DNA from: Viscum album
Lineage: Eukaryota > Streptophyta > Magnoliopsida > Santalales > Viscaceae
Assembly: GCA_963277665.1 (NCBI GenBank)
Contig: OY728122.1
Location: 1,549,894,868 to 1,549,958,867 of the forward strand
Length of the DNA: 64,000 nucleotides
Direction: 5' to 3'
Part shown: positions 27,420 through 37,574 of the stretch, one piece after another
Position numbering within the stretch: position 1 is the stretch's first letter
Layout: each line of letters opens with the position of its first letter
Made by a program: the position numbers and the translations under genes
Notes under the pieces: model-generated
The model's input: only the letters and a program-made list of their open reading frames with translations
Database searches by the model: none
Told to the model about the DNA's origin: nothing

Positions 27420-28545
27420 GATATTATGTGTTCCTTGTTATTCATAATTGAATAATTAGTTGTTATGTGAATCTCAGAGTTCTCCATTTTCAGTTCATCA
27501 TGGTAGTACAAAGATGTATGATGATCTTTAGGAGTATTACTGGTGGGATGGAATGAAAAGAGATATTTCTGATTTAACTATGAAGTGTTTGACTTGTCAG
27601 CAGATTAAAGCAAAGCGATAGTTACCAAAAAGAATGCTTTAGCCTTTACCAGTGCCAGAGTGGAAATGGGAAAATATATCCATGGACTTCGTTGGGGGAT
27701 TACCAAAGACATCTCGAGGTAATAATGCAATCTGGGTTATTGTTGATCGATTGACTGAATCATCTCATTTTCTTCCTATTCGAGATACTTTGTCTATAGA
27801 TCAACTTGATCGATTGTATGTTAAATTTATATTTAGTTTTCATGGAGTTCCCCTCTCCATTTTATTTGATCATGATCTCAGGTTTATTTTAACTTTTGGA
27901 AAGGCCTTCAGAATTCATTGGGTACTGAATTACATTTTAGTACAGCTTTTCATCTGCAATTAGATGGGCAGTCATAACGAAAAAATCAGACCTTGGAGGA
28001 TATTCTATGTGCTTGTTCACTGGATTACCATTGATTTTGGGACCAACATTTTTCTTTGGTTTAATTTTCATATAATAACAGTTTTCATTCCAGTATATAG
28101 ATGGCTCCATTTGAAGCATTATATGGAAAGCGTTTTCAAACTCTAGCTTGTAGGGATGAATTTGGTGAATGGAAGCTGATGGAACCAAAATTGGTAGAAG
28201 ATATGGCAAAGAAAGTTCAGTTGATTCATAAGAACATGAGAACATCTCAAAGAAGATAGAAATTTTATGCAAATAACCAGAGGAAGGATATTTATTTTGA
28301 GGTAGGTGATCATGTCTTTCTCAAAGTTTCTCCATGGAAAAGTTTGATGTGTTTTGGTAATAAAGGAAAGTTGAGTCCGAGGATCATTGGAACTTCTGAA
28401 ATTCTGGAGAACGTTGGATCAGTTGCGTATAGTGTGGCTTTACCTCTTAGGTTATCCTAGGTACACAATGTTTTTCATGTTTTGATGTTGAGAAATATTA
28501 TTCCAGATCCATCTCATGTTTTGAGCCTAGAGGTAGTTCAGTTGG
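27420..28545 (+). pseudogene. Integrase of element D
   Basis: The zinc-binding HHCC domain is visible as FSVHHGSTKMYDD (about 27490) through CLTCQQIKAKR (27590-27620). The catalytic core starts PEWKWENISMDFVGGLPKTS with the first Asp at 27685 and holds the second Asp at 27868 (FDHDLRF). A frame change near 27897 follows, and the catalytic Glu position is a stop codon at 27975 (GQS, stop, RKNQTL). The C-terminal region is well kept in the shifted frame: YFEVGDHVFLKVSPWKSLM near 28290 and GKLSPRIIGTSEILENVG near 28370. Integrase inserts the cDNA into the host genome; this copy is dead. Confidence 0.88.
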
Positions 28546-28720
28546 AATAAAATCTCTCTTATAAAGAACAACCAGTCCAGATTCTTGACCTTAGAGAGAA
28601 AGTGTTGTGGAATAAGGTAATTCACCAGGTAATGGTTTTGTGGAAAAACCATATGGTTGAACAGGAAACGTGGGAATCTGAAAATGCTATGAGGGATAAA
28701 TACCCCCAATTATTTTGATA
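28546..28720 (+). pseudogene. Chromodomain of element D
   Basis: LSYKEQPVQILDLREKVLW, then VMVLWKNHMVEQETWESEN and MRDKYPQLF ending at a TGA near 28718. This is the chromodomain carried at the integrase C-terminus by Tekay/Del-type chromoviruses, thought to guide insertion toward methylated-histone heterochromatin. It is the best preserved chromodomain in the window. Confidence 0.85.
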
Positions 28721-28746
28721 AGTAAAATTGCGAGAATGCAATTCCC

Positions 28747-28760
28747 AAAAGGGGGAAGGA
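28747..28760 (+). other. Polypurine tract of element D
   Basis: AAAAGGGGGAAGGA, 14 purines directly before the 3' LTR. This is the expected primer for plus-strand DNA synthesis. Confidence 0.9.
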
Positions 28761-30206
28761 TGTAACATCCCAGGTAAATAAATAATATGAAATATTTAAA
28801 ATTTATTAATATTTTTGAATTAAATATTAATTTTAGTTTAAATGGGTTGCTATGTTCGATATCTTACCTGATACGCAATAACATGTTTCTTTGAAATCTT
28901 ACGTTGCACACTAATAATATTATATTATTTTATATAGTAGTTTACTCCTAGACGTTTTTTGGCAGGAATGAACAAAACTATCTAAAATATAATTATACAT
29001 GTTTGTTAAATGTATTTACATTTTTCTAATAAATTTTATAGGCTTAAAATGTTAATGCATTTAATTTTATGCATAATTTACATTAAAAGGCCAATTTACC
29101 ACCTTTTAATGGAGATCCCTATTTAAATATAGTTTTTTTCACTTTAATACATTTTAATTGACCAAATAAAATCCTTCTTTATAATTTCTATATCAAAATT
29201 TACTTTGTGTAAATTTTTGGTATTTTTTCGATAAAGATAATTTTTTAATGAATAGTGAAAATATTGTATTTTAATTCAAAACTATGTTTTAATCTAATTT
29301 ATTTATATGGTTATATTATCATTTTAATTGGTTTTAAAGTTTAATTAGTTAATATTTTTTACCATTTAATACAATGTTGGTCATTGGAATTTATTTCACT
29401 TTGAAATTGCACATAAACAGGTGTCAATCTTTTGATAGTTATTGTTTCTTAAAACACGCTATTTTTTAACAACGAGAATTGATTTTAAAATTAATTAATG
29501 ACACTTTTATGTTTTTAATTTTTAAAAATAAACATCGTTTTTTAATTTGGAATATCAACTATAGCTTAGGATGACCTTTTGGTATTTTTCTGAAAAAATT
29601 CAATTTTTGATGAATAGTGAAACCACTTAGTAGTTGTTAAAAACTGTCTTTTTCATTTAAATGAAATTTTACCACTTATGTGAATTGAATTTAAAAAATC
29701 TAACATACATGGTTTTTATTATTCAGTAAAATTTTGTTCAATAAGATCAATATATGTTTTTGGGAAAAGTAACTTTTGACTTTTATTTACCACGGTTAAA
29801 GGTAAATAGGGTAATTTAAGGTTAAAAGAATATTGTAATAATTAAAAATTATCTCAAAACATGTTCTAAACTTATTGGATGAGTAATTCCATCCCATGGG
29901 AATCTTTGAGTCTATTTTGGGACCCCATGGAGCCACTTATGAAAGATAATTACACTTAAGATAAATTAATTTAATGTAAAGGAAAAAATGATGCAGTGCT
30001 TACCTCATTAATAAATGATTTAAATAAAAAATATTATAATGATTAAAATATTATCCAAAACATGTCCAATTGTGATTGGATTATTTTATTTCAAATATGA
30101 GTCCTCTTAAATTCTTGTTTAATTATTTTTGGACCTTTTGAAACCAAATATATGTTTATAATAAAATAATATTATCGCACATTTCTTAAGAGCCCCTCCT
30201 CTCCCT

Positions 30207-30214
30207 TATAAAAG
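30207..30214 (+). promoter_or_regulatory. TATA box in 3' LTR of element D
   Basis: TATAAAAG in the context CTCTCCCTTATAAAAG, the counterpart of the box at 24928. Confidence 0.6.
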
Positions 30215-30625
30215 GTGACCACTTTTAACGAATTCCTCACACCTCTAATTCCATTTGGCTCTTAAAAACTCTGACAAATTAATCTCCCTACATCCCTATC
30301 TTCTACCTAGAAGCCTTACCTTAGGTAGAAGGCACTTCAAGAAGTCCTTTGGTTCAAACCAAAGGGAGTTACCCAAATTAAAGGTTATGGTTTCTCTTAA
30401 TTTGTTTTATTTTATTTTACTTCTAAAACCCCTAAAATCATTTAATTCCTTTATTTTATAACAAAAACCGTATCCTCAATATACTAATATGTTGTTATGA
30501 GAAGGATTTGAACAACACTTACACACACCTCCATCTAATGGATGAAGAACATAATGTTTCTGTGGATGGAAAACTAGGGCCTCACGAAACGATGATTGTT
30601 CAAATATCTCCAACCGCCTCTCATG

Positions 30626-30630
30626 GTGGC
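30626..30630. other. Target-site duplication of element E, left copy
   Basis: The bases gtggc lie directly before the TG of element E and are repeated directly after its final CA at 41087-41091. Five bases is the usual duplication for Ty3/gypsy integrases. Confidence 0.93.
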
Positions 30631-31015
30631 TGTCACGACCCATCCTCGGGGCCCGTGCCGTGACTACCCCAAGCCCGCCTTCCATAGGCCAGGGGCTGGT
30701 GACTAGCACCAAAGGCATAAAATCCCGATAACTGGGAAGGCATTGCCTTTATAAAAGAAAACAAGCACCACAGAGTACAAGCGGAAGAAGTAAACACTAT
30801 GTAAAAACTGAGTACAACAGTAAGTGCGGAAAGTAAAAAGGGGCCGGAAATACAAGCCCAACTGTAAAGTACAACTCGAAAGGGAAAACAGCAACTAAAA
30901 AGTAAAGCTTCTACGCTGAGCTGTCCACTGGAAATCCCACCTGAAGGGTGGGTACAGATAGCTCCTCTGCTCCTCAGGTCCCGCCGTCCGCTCCGAGTAT
31001 GTCTCGCCCAGTGGT

Positions 31016-31130
31016 CCACCTCCGGGTACCGCCTCGTCGTCACATCCACCTCTGGGTACCATATCGTCGTGAGGTCCTCCTACGGGTACCATCTCTTCGT
31101 ACAGTCCACCTCCAGGTACGGTCCATTCCT
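31016..31130. repeat. Tandem repeat of about 30 bp in 3' LTR of E
   Basis: Four imperfect units built around CCACCTCCGGGTACCG and CTCGTCGT. The same array is at 37575-37690 in the other LTR. Frames through it give the repeated peptide YPEVD.TTRR, which explains apparent open reading frames here. Confidence 0.75.
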
Positions 31131-31289
31131 CGAACACTCAGCCTCAGTCAGCACTGCCCGTCGTCTGCAACCAACACAACGAGGTGCGGGCATAGCCCGT
31201 GTAGGGGTGAGTATAACGATACTCAGTAGGGACCCCGAGACCCACAAGGTCTCACTAAACCAACAAGGATAACCACAAAGAAGATCTCA

Positions 31290-31475
31290 ACAGATAACCT
31301 CTACTTAGGTATATGCCCATCCATATACCTAAGTTATCAAGTAACCCATCTCAATCATGAGGAAACACAAGGATTGTGAAATCAACAGATAACCACTACT
31401 CGAGTATATGCCCATACATATACCTAAGTTAGCAAGTGACCCATCTCAATCATGAGGTAAACACAAGGTCAAAAG
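31290..31475. repeat. Two tandem units of about 104 bp with hairpin, 3' LTR of E
   Basis: The unit GATAACC..TACTTAGGTATATGCCCAT..CATATACCTAAG..CATCTCAATCATGAGG occurs twice. In the first unit, CTTAGGTATATG (31304-31315) and CATATACCTAAG (31322-31333) form a perfect 12-bp stem with a 6-base loop. The other LTR has the same pair starting at 37865. Confidence 0.75.
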
Positions 31476-31628
31476 TCTCATCTCAAACCAGGATTTTCAT
31501 TATCGAAACCGTAACTGCTGAAGAGCTCCGTCTCTGGAGTGTACACTGGTCCTGTCACGACTCCGAGGTACTGCTCACTAACCTAAGACTGCTGAAGAAC
31601 TCCACCCATCGAGTATTGCGGGCCAGCT

Positions 31629-31833
31629 GCTACAACCAAACGCTCCCATGTGCCGCTACAACCAAGTGCACCTCGGTCGTGGGTCTGCCGCTACAACCAA
31701 GCGCTCCCATGTGCCGCTACAACCAAGCGCACCTCTATCGTGGGACTGCCGCTACAACCAAACGCACATATGTCGTGCGACTGCCACTACAACCAAGCGC
31801 TCCCATGTGGCGATACAACCAAGAGCACCTCTG
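31629..31833. repeat. 61-bp tandem array, 3' LTR of E
   Basis: Units begin GCTACAACCAAGCGCTCCC and end GTCGTGGGTCTGCC, each with an internal duplication of CTACAACCAAGCGC. This copy has three full units and one shortened unit (31750-31785). The other LTR has four full units at 38190-38420, so one LTR has lost about 28 bases since insertion. Confidence 0.85.
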
Positions 31834-32006
31834 TAACACACCGAGTCGTTCGATCAGCAGTCGTCGGGTCTCAGCCAGCTACACGGTCTCCGTACTCCGC
31901 ACGCTCGTCACTGGGAGGTTCCGCTCCACGAGCTACAGGTCGATACTCCAAGTATATCAAAGTCCCACGAAGAAGTATCTCAAAGGACCTCCACGTCATA
32001 GGGGTC

Positions 32007-32404
32007 TCAACGCAATAGACGGCGCGTCAATCTGACGCCCGGTCTGTGAGTTATTAGCCTTTTCGTCCCAGGGGCCCTATTGGTTTCGTGAGCGAACCAA
32101 ACCCGGCCGTATCTCAACTGTACCCCGAACTCTCATAGGGTAAACTCATAGGGACCGTTTCTCAACGCGATCACCAACGCCGCTGACGGTTCGTCAAACG
32201 GACGTTCTGTCAGAAAGATATCAGCTTTTCCGTTCCAGGGGCCCGGTTGGATTTAGGGTGCAATCCAATCCCGGCCACTATCCAACAGCATCCAAAACTC
32301 GGGCGAAGGATGCCAAAAGCTCTGTATCGTCAATAGGAACGCAACGCATCAGACGGTGCGTCAATCGGACGCCTGGTCTGGAAGTTATTGGCTTTTCCGT
32401 CTCA
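32007..32404. repeat. Triplicated block next to the 5S-like stretch, 3' LTR of E
   Basis: Three diverged copies, about 155-180 bp apart, of a unit that includes GCGCGTCAATCGGACGCC, GTTATTAGCCTTTTCGTC and GGGGCCCGGTTGG. The third copy is cut short and runs into the 5S rRNA-like stretch. The matching block in the other LTR is 38593-38990. Confidence 0.7.
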
Positions 32405-32414
32405 CACCAACCCT

Positions 32415-32484
32415 GGGAAACTTCCCAGGAGGTCACCCATCCTGATCACTACTCTAGGCCAACCACGCTTAACTATGGAGTTTT
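32415..32484 (-). other. 5S rRNA-like segment in 3' LTR of element E
   Basis: On the minus strand the segment reads AACTCCATAGTTAAGCGTG, then AGAGTAGTGATCAGGATGGG and TGACCTCCTGGGAAGT. This closely matches the 3' half of plant 5S rRNA (AACTCCGAAGTTAAGCGTGC through GGATGGGTGACCTCCTGGGA), covering the positions that in 5S genes form the polymerase III internal control region (A box, intermediate element, C box). It is in the same orientation as the element. The A-box region has one extra change here compared with the other LTR (GTGGTTGG against GTGCTTGG). The 5' half of 5S is absent, so this is not a 5S gene. Confidence 0.85.
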
Positions 32485-32599
32485 AACCACGTAGCCTCCC
32501 GAAAAGGAAAATGTACCTTGAGTATAGTATACCGAAATGACCGTCTCGATCCAAGGATCGTGTTGCCGCTGACGGCGAGTCGTTTGGAGGCCTGTAGCC

Positions 32600-33250
32600 C
32601 ACGATATGAGCGAAAAACCGAAACCCGTCCGAAACCAGGGGGTCTGGGCCCGAACCGACCCGGCCCGACCCCCCTGGTCCGGCCCGAACCGGGTCGACCC
32701 GACCCGGTGCGGCGGGACCCGGCCCGGCCGGCGGCGCGACCCGGCCGGCGGTGCGGCCAGCGCGGCGGCGCGGCCCGGCGCGGGGGTGCGGCCTGGGCGC
32801 CGCACGTGCGCCGCACGCAGGGGGTAAACTCCCCCCGGGATTTTTGGATCTCGGCTGCCCTTAGGCCGGCCGTTTTCCTTTCACACGCGGGACTCGCGGG
32901 TCCCGCCTCTTAAGCAAACCGGCGGCCGGCCGACCACCTTCCACCCTTCCGCCGCGGCCCGATGGCCGCGGCTCTTCTGATCTCCGGCGGCCGGCGAGGC
33001 CGGCAGCCAGTTTTCCGGCCGCCCCTTCCAGCTCTGCCGCGGCTCAAGCCGCGACCCTTGTTCGATTGGCACGACGCGACAGCGCCGCACCCCTCCGCTG
33101 TGGCCCGACTCCGGCCGCGGTCTCTTCGACTACCTTCGACGCGACGCGATGGCGTCGCGTTCTTGAAATCTTTCCACGGCGCCGCGCGTATCTTCCGCAT
33201 TAAACCGCATGAACCCGCGTGGTGCGACGGCACCACGCCCTTCCGAACCA
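32600..33250. other. Extremely GC/CpG-rich segment, 3' LTR of E
   Basis: Dominated by CGGCCCGACCC, GGCGGCGCGG and GCCGCGGC motifs, without a gene. Multiple overlapping open frames on both strands result from the low stop-codon density of GC-rich DNA. The other LTR has the same segment at 39190-39860 with different internal lengths, typical of slippage in low-complexity DNA. Confidence 0.8.
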
Positions 33251-33862
33251 TTCCACAAAAAATCAACACGAAGTAAAAGAGGAGGATCGGCCGGGTTTGT
33301 ACGGTCCGAACTCCTCACGTTATAAGGATATCAATCGGCCTTTAACGAATAATAAACTTTCACAATATTTTTAGATTAAATAAAAAGATTTGAAAATCAA
33401 GGCCCGACAAATATAAACAATCATGTTCGAAGAAAGTTCCACATAACTTTAAAAAAAATTACCACGAAGAATTTTCAAGTCGAAATTCTCGAACAAATAT
33501 AAACAATTGAAACAAACCCCTACCTCGGTTCAAGTGCAGAGCACGTCAACAAACCGCGGAAGACAAGCGTCGTGGAGGTCGGGCATTGCGGTAATCGTTC
33601 GTCGATTCCGTTGACGTAGAGGTACGTCCGAAGAGGTACGTCGTTGGTGAATCTTCGTAAGCCGACGAAGAAAGTCCGAGGAGGAAGCGGCGTTCCCTTT
33701 CGTTGACACGGAAGGCGTCGTCGATCTTCGGAAACAATCCGGAAAGGAAGAAGAGAGAAGCGGCGTTCTTGAGTGTTCTTCGTGTTCTTCGTCAAAGTTG
33801 AGGATAGTAGAGAGAGCTTCTCAAATCCTCTCAACTGGCAAAAGAAACCAACCCCAAAATGA

Positions 33863-33886
33863 TAAAATAAGCTTAAGCTTATTTTA
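33863..33886. other. 24-bp perfect palindrome, 3' LTR of E
   Basis: TAAAATAAGCTT followed by its reverse complement AAGCTTATTTTA. The same palindrome is at 40498-40521 in the other LTR. No function is evident. Confidence 0.8.
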
Positions 33887-34452
33887 TTACACAACCTCCC
33901 TCTGAGAATTTCAAAGGTTTTAAATTTAAAACATCTCACCTCAATTAATTATTCCAAGAGTCAAACATTAATTGAAGTGAGTTAAAGGGGAGTTTTAAAA
34001 AGAGGAGGTGAAGAGTTAGGGTTTGTGTGGGCCCCACCACACTTAATCCTCTCAAGGGAGGTTAAGTGGATGTGGGTCCCACCCCTAAATCCCTTTGGGA
34101 GGAGTTAACCAACAAGTTAAAAATAAAATCTGTTTCCACATTTTATTTATCTTTATTTTAAAAACCCAAAAACTAACTCTCAACCCGCAATAAACGCAAC
34201 CTCGAAAAAGGTCTCCTTAAGAGAATATCGGTGCTGCGAGTTCATCGGTGCCTTCGGAATTCGATTCCGGGCAACGGTTCAAAAGATAGAAATTCCCGCT
34301 CGCTCTTTCACTGAATGTACCCGAGCCAAACTTCGGAAATTAATTCCGGGCACACCGGGCCTCGGAATCAGGCGCCGTCAGAAACTGCGTTCTTGTAAAA
34401 TTACAAAAAAAATTAAGAAAAAAATTTCCCTTGAAATTTTTGGGTATTTACA

Positions 34453-34465
34453 TTATTCCCACCTC
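34453..34465 (-). other. Polypurine tract of element E
   Basis: On the minus strand, GAGGTGGGAATAA lies directly before the 3' LTR start (TGTAAATACCC). The tract is mostly purine and sits where plus-strand priming is expected. Confidence 0.7.
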
Positions 34466-34479
34466 AGGGCTTTACGTCC

Positions 34480-35030
34480 CCGTAAAGCTTCAACACAAAC
34501 TAGTGTCACAAAAGCGGTACAGAGCACGCATCTGAGCCTTCCGCTCCCATGTGCTTACCTAGAGGTTCCGTACTGCCAAAGAATGTGCACCCGAGGAATC
34601 GATCATCCTCGTAGTATCTGCTCCTATCGATCCTCGATCCCCACTTGAATCTCCGTGAAAGACACCCCATCGCCATCGTCCAACTCCTCATGGTCGATGG
34701 TATGTGAAGGGTCGAGCACGTATCTCCTCTGTTGAGATACGTGGAAGTCATCGTGCACCTGGTGTAACTGCGGTGAATGGGTCAAGCGGTAAACCACCCC
34801 GCCTACCCAGCTGGGGACCTAAGAAGGTCCGCTGAACCCCGAAGATAACTTGCCGCCTTGGCTACATCTCTGTAAACCTCGTCGAGGTGAGACCCGTATA
34901 AGGACGTGATCATCATCCTCGAACACCAGAGGTCTCCATTTTCTGTTAGAACTGGAACTCGAAAGGCTGCTGCCACGAGGGTAAGGTTGACCGACTCAAG
35001 AGTGATCGGTCGCACTCTCCTGTGCAAGAG
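34480..35030 (-). pseudogene. Integrase C-terminus and chromodomain of element E
   Basis: The minus-strand frame reads WRPLVFEDDDHVLIRVSPRR, GLQRCSQGGKLSSGFSGPS, VGGVVYRLTHSPQLHQVHDD, FHVSQQRRYVLDPSHTIDHE, then VSFTEIQVGIEDRSEQILRG and SIPRVHILWQYGTS. These are the standard blocks from integrase C-terminal region to chromodomain in Tekay/Del chromoviruses. At least three stops interrupt it (after GPS, RG and GTS) and the aromatic-cage part EEATWE is not kept. The integrase core that should precede it is missing. Confidence 0.85.
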
Positions 35031-35156
35031 TTACCCTGCGCTGCCTGGGGTTTCCTTTTCCGCCGACCAAGGAAAACTCATCCCGACGTTTTCCTAAAAC
35101 CGTCAATTTGAGTATGAACAGTTATTGCCCATTCCATACTCAAACTAACATCATAA

Positions 35157-35283
35157 GGCCTTGACGCTGCCACCAAGAGATTCCACCCGAAACTCTCGCC
35201 TCGAGGGTCTGACCACACCATCGGCGTAAGTGTGATTATCAAGTCTCCTCCCAAGGTATCTCCAGACGTGAGGGTCAAGTCCA
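35157..35283. repeat. Internal direct repeat of element E, copy 1
   Basis: Shares AGGCCT.GACG, CTCTCGCCTC..AGGGTC, TCAAGTC or TCACTGGGTCTCC-like runs and GTGAGGGTCAAGTC with 35808-35940. The copies are diverged. No coding meaning is recognised. Confidence 0.55.
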
Positions 35284-35600
35284 CGGCTTACCGGAAACTC
35301 TAGGTCTGGAACAAGATTTGTGAAAGCGAGAAATAATTCATATAGTAGTGGACACAGACTGTCCCTTGAATCATTTTTAGAGCCATTGGGTCACACTCCT
35401 TGACCGCTTGCAGCCGCATTCTTCCACCACCCTCCAGATCCCTGAGCTTGGCGGGGGTAACTAAGGCGGGTGGTTGTACCATGTTAGGATGTACACCACC
35501 TCATGCTGCTCTCCTAGCTCTGCCTCCACGTCTACTGCTTCGTAGACTCATCTCTCCTTTAAGATTCCTCTTCTTAACACGCCTGAGTCTCTATGACTAG
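35284..35600. other. Element E interior without recognisable coding sequence
   Basis: No retroelement domain is recognised on either strand. A 66-codon plus-strand frame at 35400-35600 matches nothing known to me. The stretch separates two integrase fragments and may be a rearranged or captured segment. Confidence 0.45.
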
Positions 35601-35760
35601 CACTGGTTTCCTGTTTCTTACTGCACTGTGCAGTCTTCATCCTCTCTTGGATGTCCTGGACCTCCTTTAGTCTCACAAGAGCTACTATGATTTCTTCTTT
35701 TCCGATAAGAGAAACACGGTCTCATCCCCTGGATGAACCACATTCGTTGCCTAATTAAGG
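35600..35760 (-). pseudogene. Short integrase fragment of element E
   Basis: The minus-strand phrase LVRLKEVQDIQERMKTAQCS (about 35690-35630) matches the helix before the integrase C-terminal block in this family (E.V..I.ERLKTAQ.RQK). In an intact element it would lie about 20 codons before the block at 34960. Here about 600 bases of unrelated sequence separate the two, so the interior of E has been rearranged as well as deleted. Confidence 0.55.
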
Positions 35761-35807
35761 CAATCCTGACATGAATGACGCATTCATGCCATGGATGGCG
35801 TCGTAAG

Positions 35808-35940
35808 GCCTCGACGTATCTACTAAGAGATCCACCTATCACTCTCGCCTCCAAGGGTCGAGTCACACTTTCGCCCTCAGTGTGAGGTCACTGGGTCCCC
35901 TCCAGTAGAAATCTCGAAAGTGAGGGTCAAGTCAACAGTT
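35808..35940. repeat. Internal direct repeat of element E, copy 2
   Basis: Diverged partner of 35157-35283, about 650 bases away, including AGGCCTCGACG, CACTCTCGCCTCCAAGGGTC and GTGAGGGTCAAGTC. Confidence 0.55.
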
Positions 35941-36149
35941 TAACCGGGACCACTCAGTATCAACCAAACAAAAGGACAGGAAAGCAAACAAAGATAAGTG
36001 TCTTTTTATTATTGCAGCTCATAGTACAAAGACACGAATACAAAGAAACATGGAACTAGAAGTACAAAGGATGTATCCACTAGTTTCTATCCTACCCACC
36101 TGCTCTCGGAGCTCTACTGCCTTGTCCATTGCTCGGCTGTTGCTCAAGC

Positions 36150-36902
36150 ACTAGTCGCTGCTTCTATCTCGGTGGCTCCTCCAACACCCGCTGATCAACC
36201 GTACGAGGATTCGGATAGTCACGTGCCAGGTGACCCTTTCCACCGCATGAGTAACATTGTCCGTTTCTGGCACGCCTGGCTCTGACCCCACCTCGGGTGC
36301 CCCGCACCACTGGTCCTAAAACCCGAGATCGTCTAACTGCTAGTATGGTCCTCCTGGACCTCTGCATCATCTGTCTACTGCCCACAGATGACTCGGCTAC
36401 TGATCGAAAAGCACGCGACAAAGGCAGAAGCTCCTGTACACGCTCGGGGTGTAGAGATACTGGCACAAACTCCCCCTGAAGAAGGTCTCGAAGTCTTCCC
36501 ATGCGAAGTTCATCTCATCGCAAAACTGGAACAAGTGGCTCCACCACCTGCCTGCTGCTACCTGAAGGAGGCTGGTAGCAAAGATCACCATGAAGTCTGC
36601 AGGCGTCCCCACTAGCCTGAAGACTCTCACCACAGCCTCCAGCCAAACCTCAGCTGCATGCGGGTCCGTCTCTCCCCGGAACCTGGGTGGCCTCTAGCAC
36701 TGGAACTCATGCAGCGTGCTCAAGCGTCGTGCATCGCCTACTGCTGGGGCTGGTGGAATCGGTGGCCCAAGGGGTAGCAGTACCGCTGGTGCCTCCGCGG
36801 GTGCCTCAACAGGGATAGGGCCCTGTACTGAGGCCTCGTCGCTTGGCGGGCTATCAGTACGTACCACTCTCAGGGCTCTAGATGGTCGTCCGTGAAAAGG
36901 AA
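36150..36902 (-). pseudogene. gag of element E
   Basis: On the minus strand the frame starts near 36900 with PFHGRPSRALRVVRTDSPPS and a proline-rich stretch. It continues with RPPRFRGETDPHAAEVWLEA, FRLVGTPADFMVIFATSLL, AAGRWWSHLFQFCDEMNFA and WEDFETFFRG, the capsid domain typical of this group. A stop interrupts at 36694. Near 36490 the frame shifts to RDLLQGEFVPVSLHPERVQE and ends in a zinc knuckle, CYSCGGKGHLARDY (near 36240), where the last Cys of CX2CX4HX4C is Tyr. The knuckle normally packages the RNA. The ATG is not certain. Confidence 0.8.
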
Positions 36903-37178
36903 TTCTGAAAGAAACATCATGACACAGTCAAACATTTATACCTGGTGAGCTGACCTGGTTTGAGCTGTTTTAAGGGAAAACCTTTGAAAACACACACGCA
37001 ATTAGTGTTTTCGTGCACAAAGTCAGAAATCAGTTGTCAGGGTCCTGGTTTATGGATACGTCGGCCGCCCGCACCAGCACTGGACTCCCTGAACTGAAAA
37101 CCACACTCGGTACTCTCAACACTATTGCTTCACAGAAAGAAACATCAGAGTTATAAGTTCTGCGGTAGAATCGAACTC
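36903..37178 (-). other. Leader between primer-binding site and gag of element E
   Basis: Untranslated leader on the minus strand. No coding signal. It joins the primer-binding site at 37189-37179 to the gag region. Confidence 0.5.
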
Positions 37179-37189
37179 CTCTGATACCA
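37179..37189 (-). other. Primer-binding site of element E
   Basis: The minus strand reads TGGTATCAGAG, a perfect match to the initiator tRNA-Met complement, three bases past the 5' LTR end. It fixes the orientation of the element. Confidence 0.93.
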
Positions 37190-37574
37190 ATTTGTCACGA
37201 CCCGTCCTCGGGGCGCGTGTCGTGACTACCCCAAGCCTGCCTTCCATAGGCCAGGGGCTGGTGACTATGACCAAAGGAATAAAATCCCGATAACTAGGAA
37301 GGCATTTCCTTTATAAAATAAAACAAGCACCACAGAGTACAAGTGGAAGAAGTAAACACTAAGTAAAAACTGAGTACAATAGTAAGTGCGGAAAGTAAAA
37401 AGGGGCCAGAAATACATGCCCAACTGTAAAGTACAACTCGAAAGGGAAAACAACAACTGAAAAGTAAAGCTTCTACGTCGAGATGTCCACTGGAAATCCC
37501 ACCTGAAGGGTGGGTACAGATAGCTCCTCTGCTCCTCAGGTCCCGCCGTCCGCTCCTTGTATGTCTCGCCCAGT

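Larger units (their letters stand above)
28761..30630 (+). repeat. 3' LTR of element D, first part
   Basis: Begins TGTAACATCCC and follows the 5' LTR closely up to about 30460 (for example the TATA region at 30202-30215). From about 30465 to 30630 it contains sequence that the 5' LTR has lost. Element E inserts after 30630, whose last five bases (gtggc) are the target-site duplication. Confidence 0.88.
30631..34452 (-). repeat. 3' LTR of element E (3822 bp)
   Basis: Almost the same as 37193-41086 base for base, differing by scattered substitutions and a few indels. It is shorter in the 61-bp tandem array, lacks about 55 bases present at 39565-39625, and differs in the GC-rich low-complexity stretch 32600-32820. 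It contains, read on the plus strand, 30-bp repeats, a hairpin region, the 61-bp array, a triplicated block, a 5S rRNA-like stretch, a very CpG-rich segment and an AT-rich end. Many short open frames on both strands fall inside these repeats and are not genes. Confidence 0.95.

Noticed and set aside
31620..31840. CRISPR array
   Set aside because: The units are contiguous imperfect tandem repeats without unique spacers, and the window is plant DNA.
32469..33318. Cluster of overlapping open frames on both strands in GC-rich DNA
   Set aside because: All frames are open because stop codons are rare at this composition. The peptides are Arg/Pro/Gly low complexity and the segment is part of an LTR.
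33520..33939. 139-codon minus-strand frame in the 3' LTR of E
   Set aside because: The equivalent region at 40165-40574 is broken into separate frames and no domain is recognised.
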